From the NCBI GenBank assembly GCA_037127255.1, contig JBANSL010000002.1, forward strand, positions 95,386,519-95,450,518: 64,000 bases of DNA, given 5' to 3'. Both the position numbers and the translations under genes were made by a program. This DNA is from Persicaria tinctoria (Eukaryota > Streptophyta > Magnoliopsida > Caryophyllales > Polygonaceae). Positions 54,267 to 64,000 of the stretch are shown here, piece after piece. The first letter of the stretch is position 1. Every line of letters starts with the position of its first letter. The notes under the pieces were generated by a model. It was given only the letters and a program-made list of their open reading frames with translations, was not told where the DNA came from and made no database searches.

Positions 54267-54969
54267 TCCTTGGACATCTCTCATTCACTATTTTTTTTTT
54301 CCTCTTCTCTATTCGTTTATAATGTATGTCTCTTATTTTTCTTTTTTTCCCTCTTCTCTATTCGTTTATAATGTTTGTCTCATATTTTTCGAAATTATTT
54401 GTAATATTAGATAATTTTAGCATATTTCGATTTTTATTTATGGTTCCGTGCATGAGTGTAATGACAACGGATTTAGAAAGGCTAAATAGGAAACATTGAT
54501 TGGAGGCATCAACCGGGCCATACAAATCCAAAGGAAAATAAAAATCTAACTAGCTGCTAGCTTTAAATTGTTTTTTGGACTAAAATATATTTGTCAATTG
54601 TGTAAGCATGCAACTTTTTTGTCATAATTAAACTATATATATATAATTTTCAAAAGTAGCTATATAATGGAAAGAAAGAAATGTGTTCCTTCATTACGGT
54701 CAGTAAATATTATTTTGAGCATCAAGAAGACAAACAACAAAGTAAAGATCAGTGGAATCCTTCTAGGGCATCCACCAATATTCCCATATTCATATTCATT
54801 GATTATAGTATTATTTTAGATCTTGTCTTCCACTCTTTTTTTCTTTTCTTTTTTTAACTTTTCATTAAGTTTCTACATTTTTTTTTTCTAAATTTCTAAA
54901 TAATAATATTATTATAAATGATAAAATTTAATTTTATAATAAATTATAAACAAATCACCATAACTTTAA
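54267..54969. other. No gene recognised
   Basis: A short tandem duplication (ctcttctctattcgtttataatgt, about 54,302 and 54,351) is the only structure seen; the rest is AT-rich. Confidence 0.4.
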
Positions 54970-55291
54970 GGGTCCGTTTGACAATGCAGGTAGCTTTTTC
55001 ATAGCTTTTGATTTTAATATTTTATAGTTCTAAATAACTTAAATATAATATTTTAGTTTAATTAGCTTTTGAAATTGGATTTTCAACCGTTACTCACCTC
55101 AAACTTCTCAAAATTCTATTTATTTTATCATATCTGATCAGCTAGTTTGTATCAGCTACTCTATCAGCTTGGCTACCAAACACCTTACTAGCTTATGAAA
55201 ACTCCAATTTAACATACTTAATCAATTCAATCAACTTCAGTTACTCTACTAGCTTCAACTACTCTATCAACTCCGTGTTACTAAACTGACC
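54970..55291. mobile_element. Possible MITE
   Basis: GGGTCCGTTTGACAA at the left and the imperfect inverse ttactaaactgacc at the right resemble the ends of common plant MITEs; the interior has repeated tagctttt/agctac motifs. No clean TSD. Confidence 0.35.
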
Positions 55292-55308
55292 GTAAATTAT
55301 ACGGAGTA

Positions 55309-56230
55309 GTTAATTTGGGAACAAGACCACCATACATAATACAGACAAATAGGTTGCCCAGCTTTGGACAACCACACATGCTGGCTCCGAAAGAGACCCC
55401 TCCAAAAACAAATTAGAACAAACAAACCCCCCCAACGTATCACATCATCGTCGAGTGGTAGTGGTAGATATGCTTCCAGTTTTATTTGACGGGTCATCCA
55501 CCTAGATTTATAAATAAATACGGTTTGTCTTCCAGTGTCTTTCATTTAATTTTATTAGATTAAATGACCACAAAGTACATTATTTACTTGCTCCTCAACA
55601 AACTTGAGAGAGTGTTTCTGTATGACCCGAAAACGTTATAAAGATTATATAAAAATACATGGATATATAAGAATTTATTAGATACATATCGGATAAGATT
55701 TAGGCACTTAAATGAAGCGAGACAGCCACGGAAATATGGAAAATCATAGACAATGCAATAAGGGAAAAAAGGGTAGGAGAAACTAAAGAAACGCTGCATA
55801 ACGACGGGTATGCTTCAGACATCTATTAGTCTATTACTATCCCTCTTTGACGGTGATTGCTCTCGTCCACTCTTTTCTATCTTGTGTCAACTCTTCAGTG
55901 ATATCTCAGATGACAAGGTCTTGTCTGATCACCTCCTTTCAACTCTTTTTCAACCGCCCTTTAGAACATCGAACACTTGGACTAGATATAGCATGATTCA
56001 AATTGAAGACGATAATTAATCTTACAGTCAATAATCCCCTTAATAGAAATGTACGAGAAAAAAAATCATACAAACAAGCATAGCATCTTCTTTGTAAATT
56101 ATAATTATTGTTAGCATATATGATAGTGTGTTTACTCAAACAAACATGAAACGTATGCTTGCACATTCGTCCATATGTCAAATCATGTTAGAACAGATAG
56201 GAAAATTTTGAGAACAAGCACATAATTATC
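55309..56230. other. No gene recognised
   Basis: Several short open frames on both strands lack any motif I know. ATTATACGGAGTA ends at 55,308. Nothing else is supported. Confidence 0.35.
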
Positions 56231-56235
56231 GAAGT

Positions 56236-56374
56236 TGTTAGATCACGAGATCGATTGTAATGTCCTCCTTGAGAGTTTCCATTCATTGATATAACATATA
56301 TATAGGTTACAAAGGTATCGGGCCTTAATGGGCTTTTAGCCCACTATACAATATGAGACCTATGTAATCTATCA
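56236..56374 (-). repeat. 3' LTR of copia element 4
   Basis: Plus strand TGTTAGATCACGAG...TAATCTATCA. Differs from the other LTR at a few positions. Confidence 0.9.
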
Positions 56375-59374
56375 AACCCCCGCAGTCGAAACGGGAGGGG
56401 TCCGTACAGTGAGACTGGAACGAAAATCAATGAACAACTGTCTAGGTAAACCCTTAGTGAATATATCAGCGTACTGATAAAAGGACGGGTCATGTAGAAC
56501 GCGGACATGTCCAATGGCAACCTTGTCCCTCACGAAGTGGAGATCAAGCTCAATGTGCTTCGTGCGTTGATGCTGGACTGGGTTGCTAGCTAGGTAGACG
56601 GCGGAGACGTTGTCTGTGTAGACCATAGTGGCCTTCTGCAAGGGGCATCGTAGCTCAAGCAAGAGATTGCGGAGCCAAGAGCACTCGGAGACAACGTTGG
56701 CAACACCCCTGTATTCGGCTTCAGCGCTGGAGCGAGATACGACGGACTGACGCTTGGCTGACCAAGACACAAGAGTGTCATTGAGGAAGACACAGTAACC
56801 AGACGTGGAGCGACGTGTGTCTGGACAACCACCCCAATCCGCATCAGTGTAAGCCACAAGATCAAGCTTAGAGGAAGGAGTGATGGTGGTGCCGAGCTCG
56901 AGGGTGCCGCTGATGTACCGAATGATCCGCTTCAACGCCTGAAAGTGAGGTTCCCTAGGGGCATGCATGAACAAGCAGATCTGCTGAACGGCGTAACTGA
57001 TATCAGGCCTGGTGAAAGTGAGATACTGAAGAGCACCAGCGAGGCTCCTGTACAGGGTTGGATCGTCAACCAAAGGACCAGAATGAGCACTGAGCTTGTT
57101 GGATGTATCGACTGGGGTCGCGATGGGATTACAGTTGACCATTTTGGCCCGAGCAACAATCTCAGCAGCATACTTACTTTGTGAGAGAAACAGACCAGAC
57201 GCATGCCGCTGAACAGCAACTCCCAAGAAGTAAGATAGCTGACCCAGATCAGACATGGCGAATTCCGCACTCAACTGCGAGATGATAGACGTCCGAAGAG
57301 AATCAGAAGAGGCGGTGAGAATGATGTCGTCGACATAAAGCAGGAGGAATGCCAAATCTGAGCCTCTGCGATAGATAAACAGAGACGTGTCCGAACGGCT
57401 GCCAGTGAAACCCAAACGTAGTAGATGAGAGGCAAAACGCTGGAACCACGCTCGCGGAGCCTGTTTCAGACCATATAGAGAGCGCTTGAGAAGACAGACA
57501 TGCTTTGGACGCTCAGCATCAGCGAACCCCGGCGGCTGAAACATGTAAACTGTCTCGTTCAGATGACCATGCAGAAAGGCGTTCTTGACATCTAACTGAT
57601 GGATGGCCCAGTTGCGCGACAGAGCCAGACTCAGAACTACTCGGATAGTGGCAGGCTTGACCACAGGGCTGAAGGTCTCATCACAATCAATAACTGCCTG
57701 CTGAGATCTACCGTTAACCACCAGACGGGCCTTGTAGCGCTCCAACGTCCCATCAGAGCGGAACTTGTGACGAAAGAGCCACATATAACGAATGACGTTC
57801 ACCCCAGGAGGGCGAGGAACAAGAACCCAAGTACCATTCTTCGTAAGGGCCCTGTATTCGTCGAGCATAGCCGTCTGCCAATTCGGGTCGAGGAGGGCTG
57901 TTTTGTGGGAGGTGGGAACGGGGGAGAGGGAGGTCTGGGTGGAGGCAGAGGGGGAATGGGAGTCGGGAAGGACGGGGACAAGAGGGGCTAAGCCAGGGGA
58001 AGAGACGGCGGGCGGTAACAAAGCGACGAGGGTTGCGGAGGGCGCCGCAAGTAAGTGATGCGAGGTTTGGGGTATGGGGTTGGGATGGGCTGCGGGCGCA
58101 ACATTGTGCGGCGCTCGCGGCATGGCTGTTTGGGGTGGGGATGTCGCTGCTAGGCCATGAGGATGGACCGCGGGGTGATGGGCGGTGGTCATGGAGACGA
58201 TCTGACGAGGTCGGAAGACACCGGAGACGCTGCGGGTGTGTGGTCTAGTGGTAGGGGGTGGTGGGGGTGGGGGAGGGGGAGACGCGGGAGCACCGGAAGA
58301 GCTCTGGGGAAAAAAGAAATGGGGAAAGGGTGACTCTAACTCAGACTGAGACACAGGAGGTGTAGGAGAGGGGAGGAGAGGAGAAGCAAAGGGGAAGCGA
58401 GACTCATCAAAGGTGACATGACGAGACACAATGAGCTTATAGGTCTTGATATCGAGGCAGAGGTAACCGCGATGATCAGACGGATAGCCTAGGAAGACAC
58501 AAGGAGTGGAGCGCGGGTGAAGCTTGTGTGGGGCGGTGGAGGACTGGTTTGGGAAGCACAAGCACCCGAAGGTACGAAGATGATCATACGTAGGCAAAGT
58601 GTAATAGAGGGCCTGACCTGGCGAGCGATGTTGGAGGGTAGTGGAAGGTAGAATGTTGAGGAGATAGCATGTGGTTGTTAAAGCGTGAGGCCAATAGGAA
58701 AGGGGAATAGATGCGTGGAAGAGGAGAGAGCGCATCATGTTGGTAATGGTTCTGATGATTCGTTCAGCCTTGCCATTCTGCTGAGAAGTATAGGGGCAAG
58801 ACAAGCGATAGGAGATCCCGTTTGCGGCAAAGAAAGAGTGAAAGTCTTTGTTGTCAAATTCACGACCATTGTCACATTGGAAACATTTAATGGATATGTG
58901 AAACTGTGTTTTGATGTAGGTATGGAATCTGGCAAAGACAGGAAACACTTGGGACTTGAAATGCAACGGGAAGACCCATAAGTAATGACTGTAATCATCA
59001 AGAAACAAGAGATAGTACTTGTGACCCTCTTTGCTAGGCACAGGCGAGGTCCAAATGTCACTATGAATGATATCAAAGGGAGCAAGGGTAGAGGTCAAAG
59101 ACCGTTGGAACGGCAGTCTGGCATGTTTGCCTAGTTGGCAGGAAGAACATAAGCCAGAGCGTGGGTCTTTTGTACAGGTGACAAGACTCTGGGAACGGAG
59201 GACATCTAGAACGGCAGCGCTGGGATGGCCCAAGCGTGCATGCCATAGGCTGGACGACGATGCCGAGAGGGCGACTGTGCACGACTGACTGGACGCAGGA
59301 GGTGGTGTGACAGGGTAGAGCTCCCCGGTGCTGTTACATCTCATGCGAGTAACCCCCGTAGTAAGATCGTTCAC
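56372..59374 (-). CDS. Copia polyprotein: integrase, RT, RNase H
   Basis: This open 1000-codon frame begins after the protease. In order: pre-integrase HHCC region (WHARLGHPSAAV, CSSCQLGKHARL); integrase core with HSDIW, QCDNGREF and QQNGKAERIIR; a proline-rich linker (SPPPPPPPPPTTRPHTRSVS); RT with RLVVNGRSQQ, LDVKNAFLHGHLNETVYM, SLYGLKQAPRAW and YVDDIILTA; RNase H with YTDADWGGCPDT, SRSSAEAEYRG, YTDNVSAVYL and TKHIELDLHFVRDK. All catalytic residues are visible. Integrase reads CFQCDNG where KxxxSDNG is commoner. The frame is far better preserved than the other copia elements here, so this is the youngest copia. The start shown is a frame edge; translation would normally come from gag. Confidence 0.9.
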   Translation of the reverse strand: MNDLTTGVTRMRCNSTGELYPVTPPPASSQSCTVALSASSSSLWHARLGHPSAAVLDVLRSQSLVTCTKDPRSGLCSSCQLGKHARLPFQRSLTSTLAPFDIIHSDIWTSPVPSKEGHKYYLLFLDDYSHYLWVFPLHFKSQVFPVFARFHTYIKTQFHISIKCFQCDNGREFDNKDFHSFFAANGISYRLSCPYTSQQNGKAERIIRTITNMMRSLLFHASIPLSYWPHALTTTCYLLNILPSTTLQHRSPGQALYYTLPTYDHLRTFGCLCFPNQSSTAPHKLHPRSTPCVFLGYPSDHRGYLCLDIKTYKLIVSRHVTFDESRFPFASPLLPSPTPPVSQSELESPFPHFFFPQSSSGAPASPPPPPPPPPTTRPHTRSVSGVFRPRQIVSMTTAHHPAVHPHGLAATSPPQTAMPRAPHNVAPAAHPNPIPQTSHHLLAAPSATLVALLPPAVSSPGLAPLVPVLPDSHSPSASTQTSLSPVPTSHKTALLDPNWQTAMLDEYRALTKNGTWVLVPRPPGVNVIRYMWLFRHKFRSDGTLERYKARLVVNGRSQQAVIDCDETFSPVVKPATIRVVLSLALSRNWAIHQLDVKNAFLHGHLNETVYMFQPPGFADAERPKHVCLLKRSLYGLKQAPRAWFQRFASHLLRLGFTGSRSDTSLFIYRRGSDLAFLLLYVDDIILTASSDSLRTSIISQLSAEFAMSDLGQLSYFLGVAVQRHASGLFLSQSKYAAEIVARAKMVNCNPIATPVDTSNKLSAHSGPLVDDPTLYRSLAGALQYLTFTRPDISYAVQQICLFMHAPREPHFQALKRIIRYISGTLELGTTITPSSKLDLVAYTDADWGGCPDTRRSTSGYCVFLNDTLVSWSAKRQSVVSRSSAEAEYRGVANVVSECSWLRNLLLELRCPLQKATMVYTDNVSAVYLASNPVQHQRTKHIELDLHFVRDKVAIGHVRVLHDPSFYQYADIFTKGLPRQLFIDFRSSLTVRTPPVSTAGV

Positions 59375-59690
59375 AGAGAAACCATAGGGATCAAACGTAA
59401 GGGAAACGTTGTTGTCAGTAGTGAACCGACGGACAGAGATAAGGTTTTTGACAATCTTTGGGGCAATAAGGACATTGTTGAGGTGTAGTGGGTGGGTTGG
59501 GGTCTGTAATTTGGCATGGCCAATCCCCGAAGTAGCAAGACGACCACCATTTCCGACGATAATAGAGTGTGCAGGACCCTTAAAAGAAATAGATGAGAGG
59601 ACCTGAGGAGTTCGTCAGGTGGGAGGTGGCACCAGTGTCCATGTACCAAGAAGAGTCTGCTGCGTAGAGGAGAAGGAGTGATGCATAGCA
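59375..59690 (-). pseudogene. Copia protease region, frameshifted
   Basis: The minus strand carries the protease site WYMDTGATSHLTN (about 59,610-59,650). About 30 nt later a one-base shift separates this frame from the following LSSISFKGPAHS, HAKLQTPTHPLHLNNVLIAP and NLISVRRFTTDNNVS, which run on into the pol frame. Confidence 0.8.
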
Positions 59691-59759
59691 GGCGGAACAT
59701 AGCATGGATCGGACGGTGTCAGATAGGTCTGATGACCGGCATGTCGAGGGGCAGGATAT

Positions 59760-59776
59760 CCGGAGTATGGTTGCAT

Positions 59777-59807
<31 letters not shown>

Positions 59808-60332
59808 GAAAAAAAAAAACAAGGAGGAGGTTTCTGTAATTTCTATAAAATCAAGGGGAGGTTTATGTGATTTCTATAAAAGAAATCGAAATCTCTATTT
59901 CTCCCAGGAACTTGCGTACAGAGGAAGAAGGAGACACCGGCGAAGCGTCTTGATTGGGCCGATGCAGGTGACTGCCGATGGCTCGGCGCGGCTCTCCGGC
60001 GTCGGTGGCTAGCGGGGAAGGTTCGACCGGTGATTGGCGGAGGCAAGGCAGCGGGAATCGGGAACGAAGACAACGATCGGCGCTATGGGCGGCGGAAATC
60101 CGAGATGAAGACGGCGGGGCTTGGCAGTGCTGAGCGCGCTTCCGGCGAGGCGAGGCTGCGGCTGCGGTCCCGGTGGCTCAGACTCCGGTCGCCGGCGGGC
60201 TTGGGCAGGGACGGGGCTGCTCACTGCTCCCGATCGATTTGAGAGAGAAGGAGGCGGGGAAGTGGATGGTCGGAGGAAGAGGAAGACCGGTGAGACGGGA
60301 GGATCAATTTAAGTTTCCGTGAGGAAGAAAAA
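59760..60332 (-). other. GC-rich leader in place of gag (copia element 4)
   Basis: Between the primer site and the protease remnant are only 570 bp: a poly(A)/(TA)n junction (59,778-59,820) and a GC-rich stretch (about 59,930-60,250) with no gag motif and no zinc knuckle. A gag of about 400 codons would be expected. The tract may be the native leader with gag deleted at the low-complexity junction, or captured host sequence. Confidence 0.5.
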
Positions 60333-60344
60333 GCTGTGATACCA
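60333..60344 (-). other. Primer-binding site (tRNA-iMet) of copia element 4
   Basis: TGGTATCACAGC on the minus strand directly after the LTR, one base different from the usual TGGTATCAGAGC. Confidence 0.85.
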
Positions 60345-60482
60345 TGTTAGATCACGAGATCGATTGTAATGTCCTCCTTGAGAGTTTCCATTCATTGATA
60401 TAATATATATATAGGTTACAAAGTATCAGGCCTTAATGGGCTTTTAGCCCACTATACAATATGAGACCTATGTAATCTATCA
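60345..60482 (-). repeat. 5' LTR of copia element 4
   Basis: Pairs with 56,236-56,374. Confidence 0.9.
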
Positions 60483-60551
60483 GAAGCAACATCTCAGTTG
60501 TAAAACTAGTCTATTACTTTTGAACATAAGCACATAATTAACGATTTTTTA

Positions 60552-61569
60552 GGGTAAATTACACATAACCACCCGTAAATTGTGTTACTTTTCACATAAC
60601 CAACCATAAAAACTTAAATTACAGTAAACTAACCATAAATTTGATTTGTTTTCATATGACCACCCACATATTAAATCTCTATTTGTTTTGTTTAAAATGA
60701 CTAAAATACCCCTAATTCAAGCTTATTTGTTTGTACTTTGTAAAGGAAAGATGTTGCATGTATATAAGTACGTGTTTGGATTCCAATTGTATTATGTTTA
60801 TAATGTAAAATAGACAAGGTCGTCTTTGGTAAAAAAAATTTAAGATAAATTAAGGGTGTGTTTGGATTCCATAATTTATTAATTATATATAATGTAATAG
60901 TTTTATCCCGATGCATGTGATTATTTGGTTAAATTACTATTTTACCTCATTTTTTATGAGATTTTTAGTTATACAACCAACTGCTCACATATATAAACTG
61001 AAGTAAATAATTGAATTATAATTAAAATGGAATGTAATTCAAACCCACCTTAAATACTCCAACCAACATATATCTAAATTGTATTTGCAATGTGAAGAGT
61101 CGAGACTTGCAATAGCTCCTAAAAGTCTCTTCTCTTTCAAATGTTGAATTAGATAGGGATAAGCTATAAAATAAAACAAGATTGTTGCTTTAAAAGAAGG
61201 GTAAATTAGCTCATATCTTAAATTACAAACCATATCATTTAAAAAGTAAGCTAAGTTTATACATATCATTTGACAAATTAATCGAACACGAATAATTTTA
61301 TTATAATTTATCATTTTTTAAAAGGGTAAAAGTAAAACCGGATTATTTAACAAATGAGAAGTTTTATGAAAACAAATCATTGCATTAAATACAAATAAGC
61401 TTGAATTAAGGGTATTTTAATCTTTTTATACAAAACAAATAGAGGTTTAATGGGTGGGTGGTCTTATGAAAAGATAACTAATTTATGAGTTGATTTACTG
61501 TAATTTAAATTTTTATCGGTAATTATATAAAAGTATCATAATTTATGGGTGGTTATGTGTAATTTACCC
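60552..61569. mobile_element. Mutator-like non-autonomous element 2 with long TIRs
   Basis: The left end GGGTAAATTACACATAACCA and its inverse at the right (gtgtaatttaccc) open TIRs of about 150 bp, including caaaacaaataga inverted near the inner edge. Each arm carries four spaced CCACCC/CCAACC units, the same plan as the element at 9882. Flanks gatttttta and tttttttta (60,543-60,551; 61,570-61,578) suggest a 9-bp TSD. The core is non-coding. Confidence 0.7.
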
Positions 61570-61782
61570 TTTTTTTTACCCACAACATTGTCGTTATAGA
61601 TTAATTAATAGAATGGATCTTGACCATATATAGTTTTCAAAGTAAAATGATGAACAATGGATACCCTAATCACCCTGCATTATCAACATGGTCCACTTGT
61701 GGGTTTTCCCCAAATCAACTGGATTTCAACTCTCAACCGTACCATAAATTTAACACATTTTTGTTCGGCGTGTTTCACCGGA

Positions 61783-63092
61783 CAGTGGCGGCCGCAGAAC
61801 TTCCCGAAGGGTGGGGCAGAATTCCAAGTCACGAAAGTGTTGCATCGTCAATTAATTAACAAAATAGCTTTCAGTGTTACAAACCTACAAATAAATCCAA
61901 ATGTTCAGCACCAACCATTTAAGGTGAATACATATTGAAGATTTAACAGTACATAATATAAGCTCAATTTGATGACAAAGGAAGTAAATCCATCTTGCAG
62001 GTTCTCATGGCTTGATAATGCTCCAAAATAGGTTCATTGTCGATTCTTTTGAAGATATCTCTCTCAACGTAGCACACGAGATTGTCAAAGAGGTGATCAT
62101 TTGACATCTTGTTACGCAAAGCTGACTTGACAATATTCATCGCAGAAAATACTCTTTCAACAGAAGCAATCGCTATTGTTAAGCTCAACATCATCTCCAT
62201 CAACAACCTCAACATTATCAATCAAAGGACTAGAAGTTGAATTATCCACATTAGCATTATCAACATTTGTAACTATATTGCGAGGAGTGGATGATCCAAC
62301 TCTTGGTACTTTGTTGATTCGAGCAAAATATCTATTCATACCGGAATCCCTACTCAAAATATAAGCAATAAAAATGAAAAAAAAAACCCAAATTTTCACA
62401 CTTCAAATCACTTAAAATCTCAAACCCTAAAACCTAGCAACAACAATTTCAATTCTCCAAATCCCTAATCTTAATTCATTCATAAACAATAACATAAACA
62501 ATTTATAATAATCAAAATCCTCAATTTTCACACTTTAAATCTCAAACCCTAAAACCTAACAAAATTTCAATTCTCCAATTCTCTAAATCAATTCACATTT
62601 CAAACCTTTCAATTGTAATTTGTAAACAAATCAATAACACCAATTCAATTCAAGAATTAAGTAACTAAGAATAACAAAATTTGAGCAAACTTACCGATTT
62701 CGCCCAAAGCCCTGATTTTTCGAGTTGAAACGGTACTGCAGTGAGAGCCGAGAGATAGGCAGACAGCCCTGGTGCAGGCGGCCAGGCCGGTGGAGTGGTG
62801 GTCACTAGTTGGAACGGTGCAGACGGTTGGGGCGGACGGTCAGGTGGAGACAGGCAGCCCTTCGCTCGCGTCTCGCCCTCCGGCGTTCGCTCGCGACCTC
62901 GCGTCTCGCCCTCCGGCGTTCGCTCGCGTCTCGCCTTTCGCTTCCCTCTCTCTTGCGCGTCTCTCTGTTGGAAAATTAAATCCCAGTCAAAACGACGTCA
63001 TTTTGACAATTTTTTTTTTTTTAACACAGGGTACCCGCGGCTCGAAAGGTGGGGCGGACGCCTACACCCGCCCCACCCCAGGGCCGCCCCTG
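61783..63092 (-). mobile_element. hAT element with internal deletion
   Basis: Ends CAGTGGCGGCCGCAG and its imperfect inverse (gggccgcccctg), flanked by the perfect 8-bp TSD tcaccgga at 61,775-61,782 and 63,093-63,100. The remains of a transposase gene lie on the minus strand (61,964-62,399), and a GC-rich promoter-side region with duplicated gcgtctcgccctccggcgtt units is at 62,860-62,940. Confidence 0.9.
61964..62399 (-). pseudogene. hAT transposase, N-terminus joined to C-terminus out of frame
   Basis: One frame (ATG at 62,339-62,337) encodes MNRYFARINKVPR and a polar stretch like the N-termini of zinc-finger hAT transposases. About 60 codons later a second frame carries the C-terminal dimerisation block IAIASVERVFSAMNIVKSAL, then RNKMSNDHLFDNLVCYVERD. 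The zinc finger, DDE-type catalytic domain and most of the roughly 700-residue protein are missing. The join near 62,170 leaves the halves in different frames. Confidence 0.8.
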
Positions 63093-63100
63093 TCACCGGA

Positions 63101-64000
63101 TATATTGATATTGTTAAAAGACCAAAAAATGTATATATAGTTTTAAAAGATAAAAAATGAAAAAAAAACTAGTTGACTATTTATAAATTTACATGTAGGA
63201 AAAATTATCTAAAAATGAACGGGCATGAGAATTTAAAAGATCGGTCTTTTTATTCTATGTCCTAAGGGTATAAGATAAGACTCTAAATTGAGAAAAATTT
63301 CCTATAAAAATCTAAGTGACCATAGAAATAAGAAATATAACTAAAAAAGTGCTAAAATAATTAAAATTTGAAAAATATTTCTAAATTAGTGTTATTATCA
63401 TATGCCTCGTTCAACGATTACACAATTTAAGGTAAATATGATGTAGTTAGAATCAAGTAAGTTTGGTAGAGGAATAATTTTTAAGGTAAATTATACGGAG
63501 TATCAATCAATTAGCTGAATCTTTGAAAAAAAATATTTATAAATTGAATAATAAAGACAAAAAGATAGTATAATTAAGAATAATATCTTTCATAATCAAT
63601 CTTATGCTAGGTCGGGCTATTAAAAAAAAAAAAAAAAAAAAAAGTGAAGAATTTGTACAATTTCCACGAAATGTGTGGATGAACTCTAAACTCCAAATCC
63701 TTATATATACTGTATTAAAATCCAAACGTATCTGTAAATTAACCCAATCAAACTTGACACTCATTGGTTTGATCGTTCAAAGTTTATATTGTCATTGTCT
63801 CAGTAAAATTGTACTGTGGTCAATACATTGTACTTTAGGGAGGAGGGAAAATTATACTGTAGAATTTTAATACTAGTACCAGAAAACAACTTTTTACAAA
63901 CTGTAAATTGTAGTTTTTTTTTATTTATCATAAATCATTATAAATGGAAAAATAAAAACAACATACTGGGTATTCATTAACACCCAATTTTGAAAAAAAT
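63101..64000. other. No gene recognised
   Basis: AT-rich sequence with a 22-base A-run near 63,622-63,643 and the recurrent ATTATACGGAGTA at 63,490-63,502. No coding sequence or complete element is seen up to the window edge. Confidence 0.4.

Larger units (their letters stand above)
56236..60482 (-). mobile_element. Ty1-copia element 4, gag-less with open pol
   Basis: Short LTRs, 56,236-56,374 and 60,345-60,482, are nearly identical. Flanks gaagt (56,231-56,235) and gaagc (60,483-60,487) form a TSD with one mismatch. On the minus strand the primer site TGGTATCACAGC (60,333-60,344) follows the right LTR and the polypurine tract GCGGGGGTT precedes the left LTR. pol is open for 1000 codons; protease is frameshifted and gag is missing. 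Confidence 0.92.

Noticed and set aside
55297..55545. 82-codon minus-strand frame with several Trp and Cys residues
   Set aside because: No recognisable domain, no splice sites or partner exons; likely chance.
57599..58248. Plus-strand frames opposite copia element 4
   Set aside because: Antisense shadows of the proline-rich linker and RT of the minus-strand polyprotein.

Overview
The window looks like nuclear DNA of a flowering plant, probably a eudicot. It is AT-rich, its one recognisable host gene is a 14-exon plant auxin response factor with GT-AG introns, and most of the rest is plant transposable elements: Ty1-copia, Athila-type Ty3-gypsy, LINEs, Helitrons, hAT, Mutator-like and Stowaway elements. 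I cannot name the species.

Layout. 1-4060 holds the promoter, leader, coding exons and 3' UTR of an ARF gene (576 aa). 4.8-8.6 kb is a Helitron whose 5' terminal sequence is amplified six times in an ABCABC pattern and whose interior carries a LINE fragment with a 757-codon open frame. 8.9-12.2 kb is a run of non-coding DNA elements with terminal inverted repeats (Stowaway-like, two hAT-like, one Mutator-like with long TIRs). 12.3-15 kb has displaced pieces of the ARF 3' UTR, an aldose 1-epimerase exon fragment, a GC-rich island and a tRNA-derived A/B-box pair. 16.1-17.6 kb is a 359-bp direct repeat flanking 0.76 kb.

18.66-31.08 kb is a decayed copia element (209-bp LTRs, TSD agaat). Its integrase frame is split by an 8.3-kb minus-strand Athila element (20,860-29,203) whose gag-pol order is scrambled. 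32.6-36.15 kb is a small TIR element split by a 3.05-kb non-coding LTR element (32,837-35,887, TSD gtttg). The primer-binding site of that element is extended into about 50 nt of tRNA-Asp sequence. 36.8-37.8 kb is a direct duplication, one copy of which carries a Stowaway MITE. 38.73-39.76 kb is a second Helitron of the same family with a LINE tail inside it, followed by a minus-strand LINE tail.

41.28-46.45 kb, 48.57-53.49 kb and 56.24-60.48 kb are three further copia elements. The first has non-canonical LTR ends, and the last has a 1000-codon open pol frame but no gag. 60.55-61.57 kb is a second long-TIR Mutator-like element. 61.78-63.09 kb is an internally deleted hAT element with a perfect 8-bp TSD.

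Apart from the ARF gene I see no intact host gene. The coding capacity is mostly broken transposon genes, and the informative content is insertion history: nesting, target-site duplications, empty-site comparisons and chimeric elements. Domain and family names come from recognition of motifs, not from searches. Pseudogene boundaries are accurate to about 10-30 bp; LTRs, TSDs and exon edges were read base by base.
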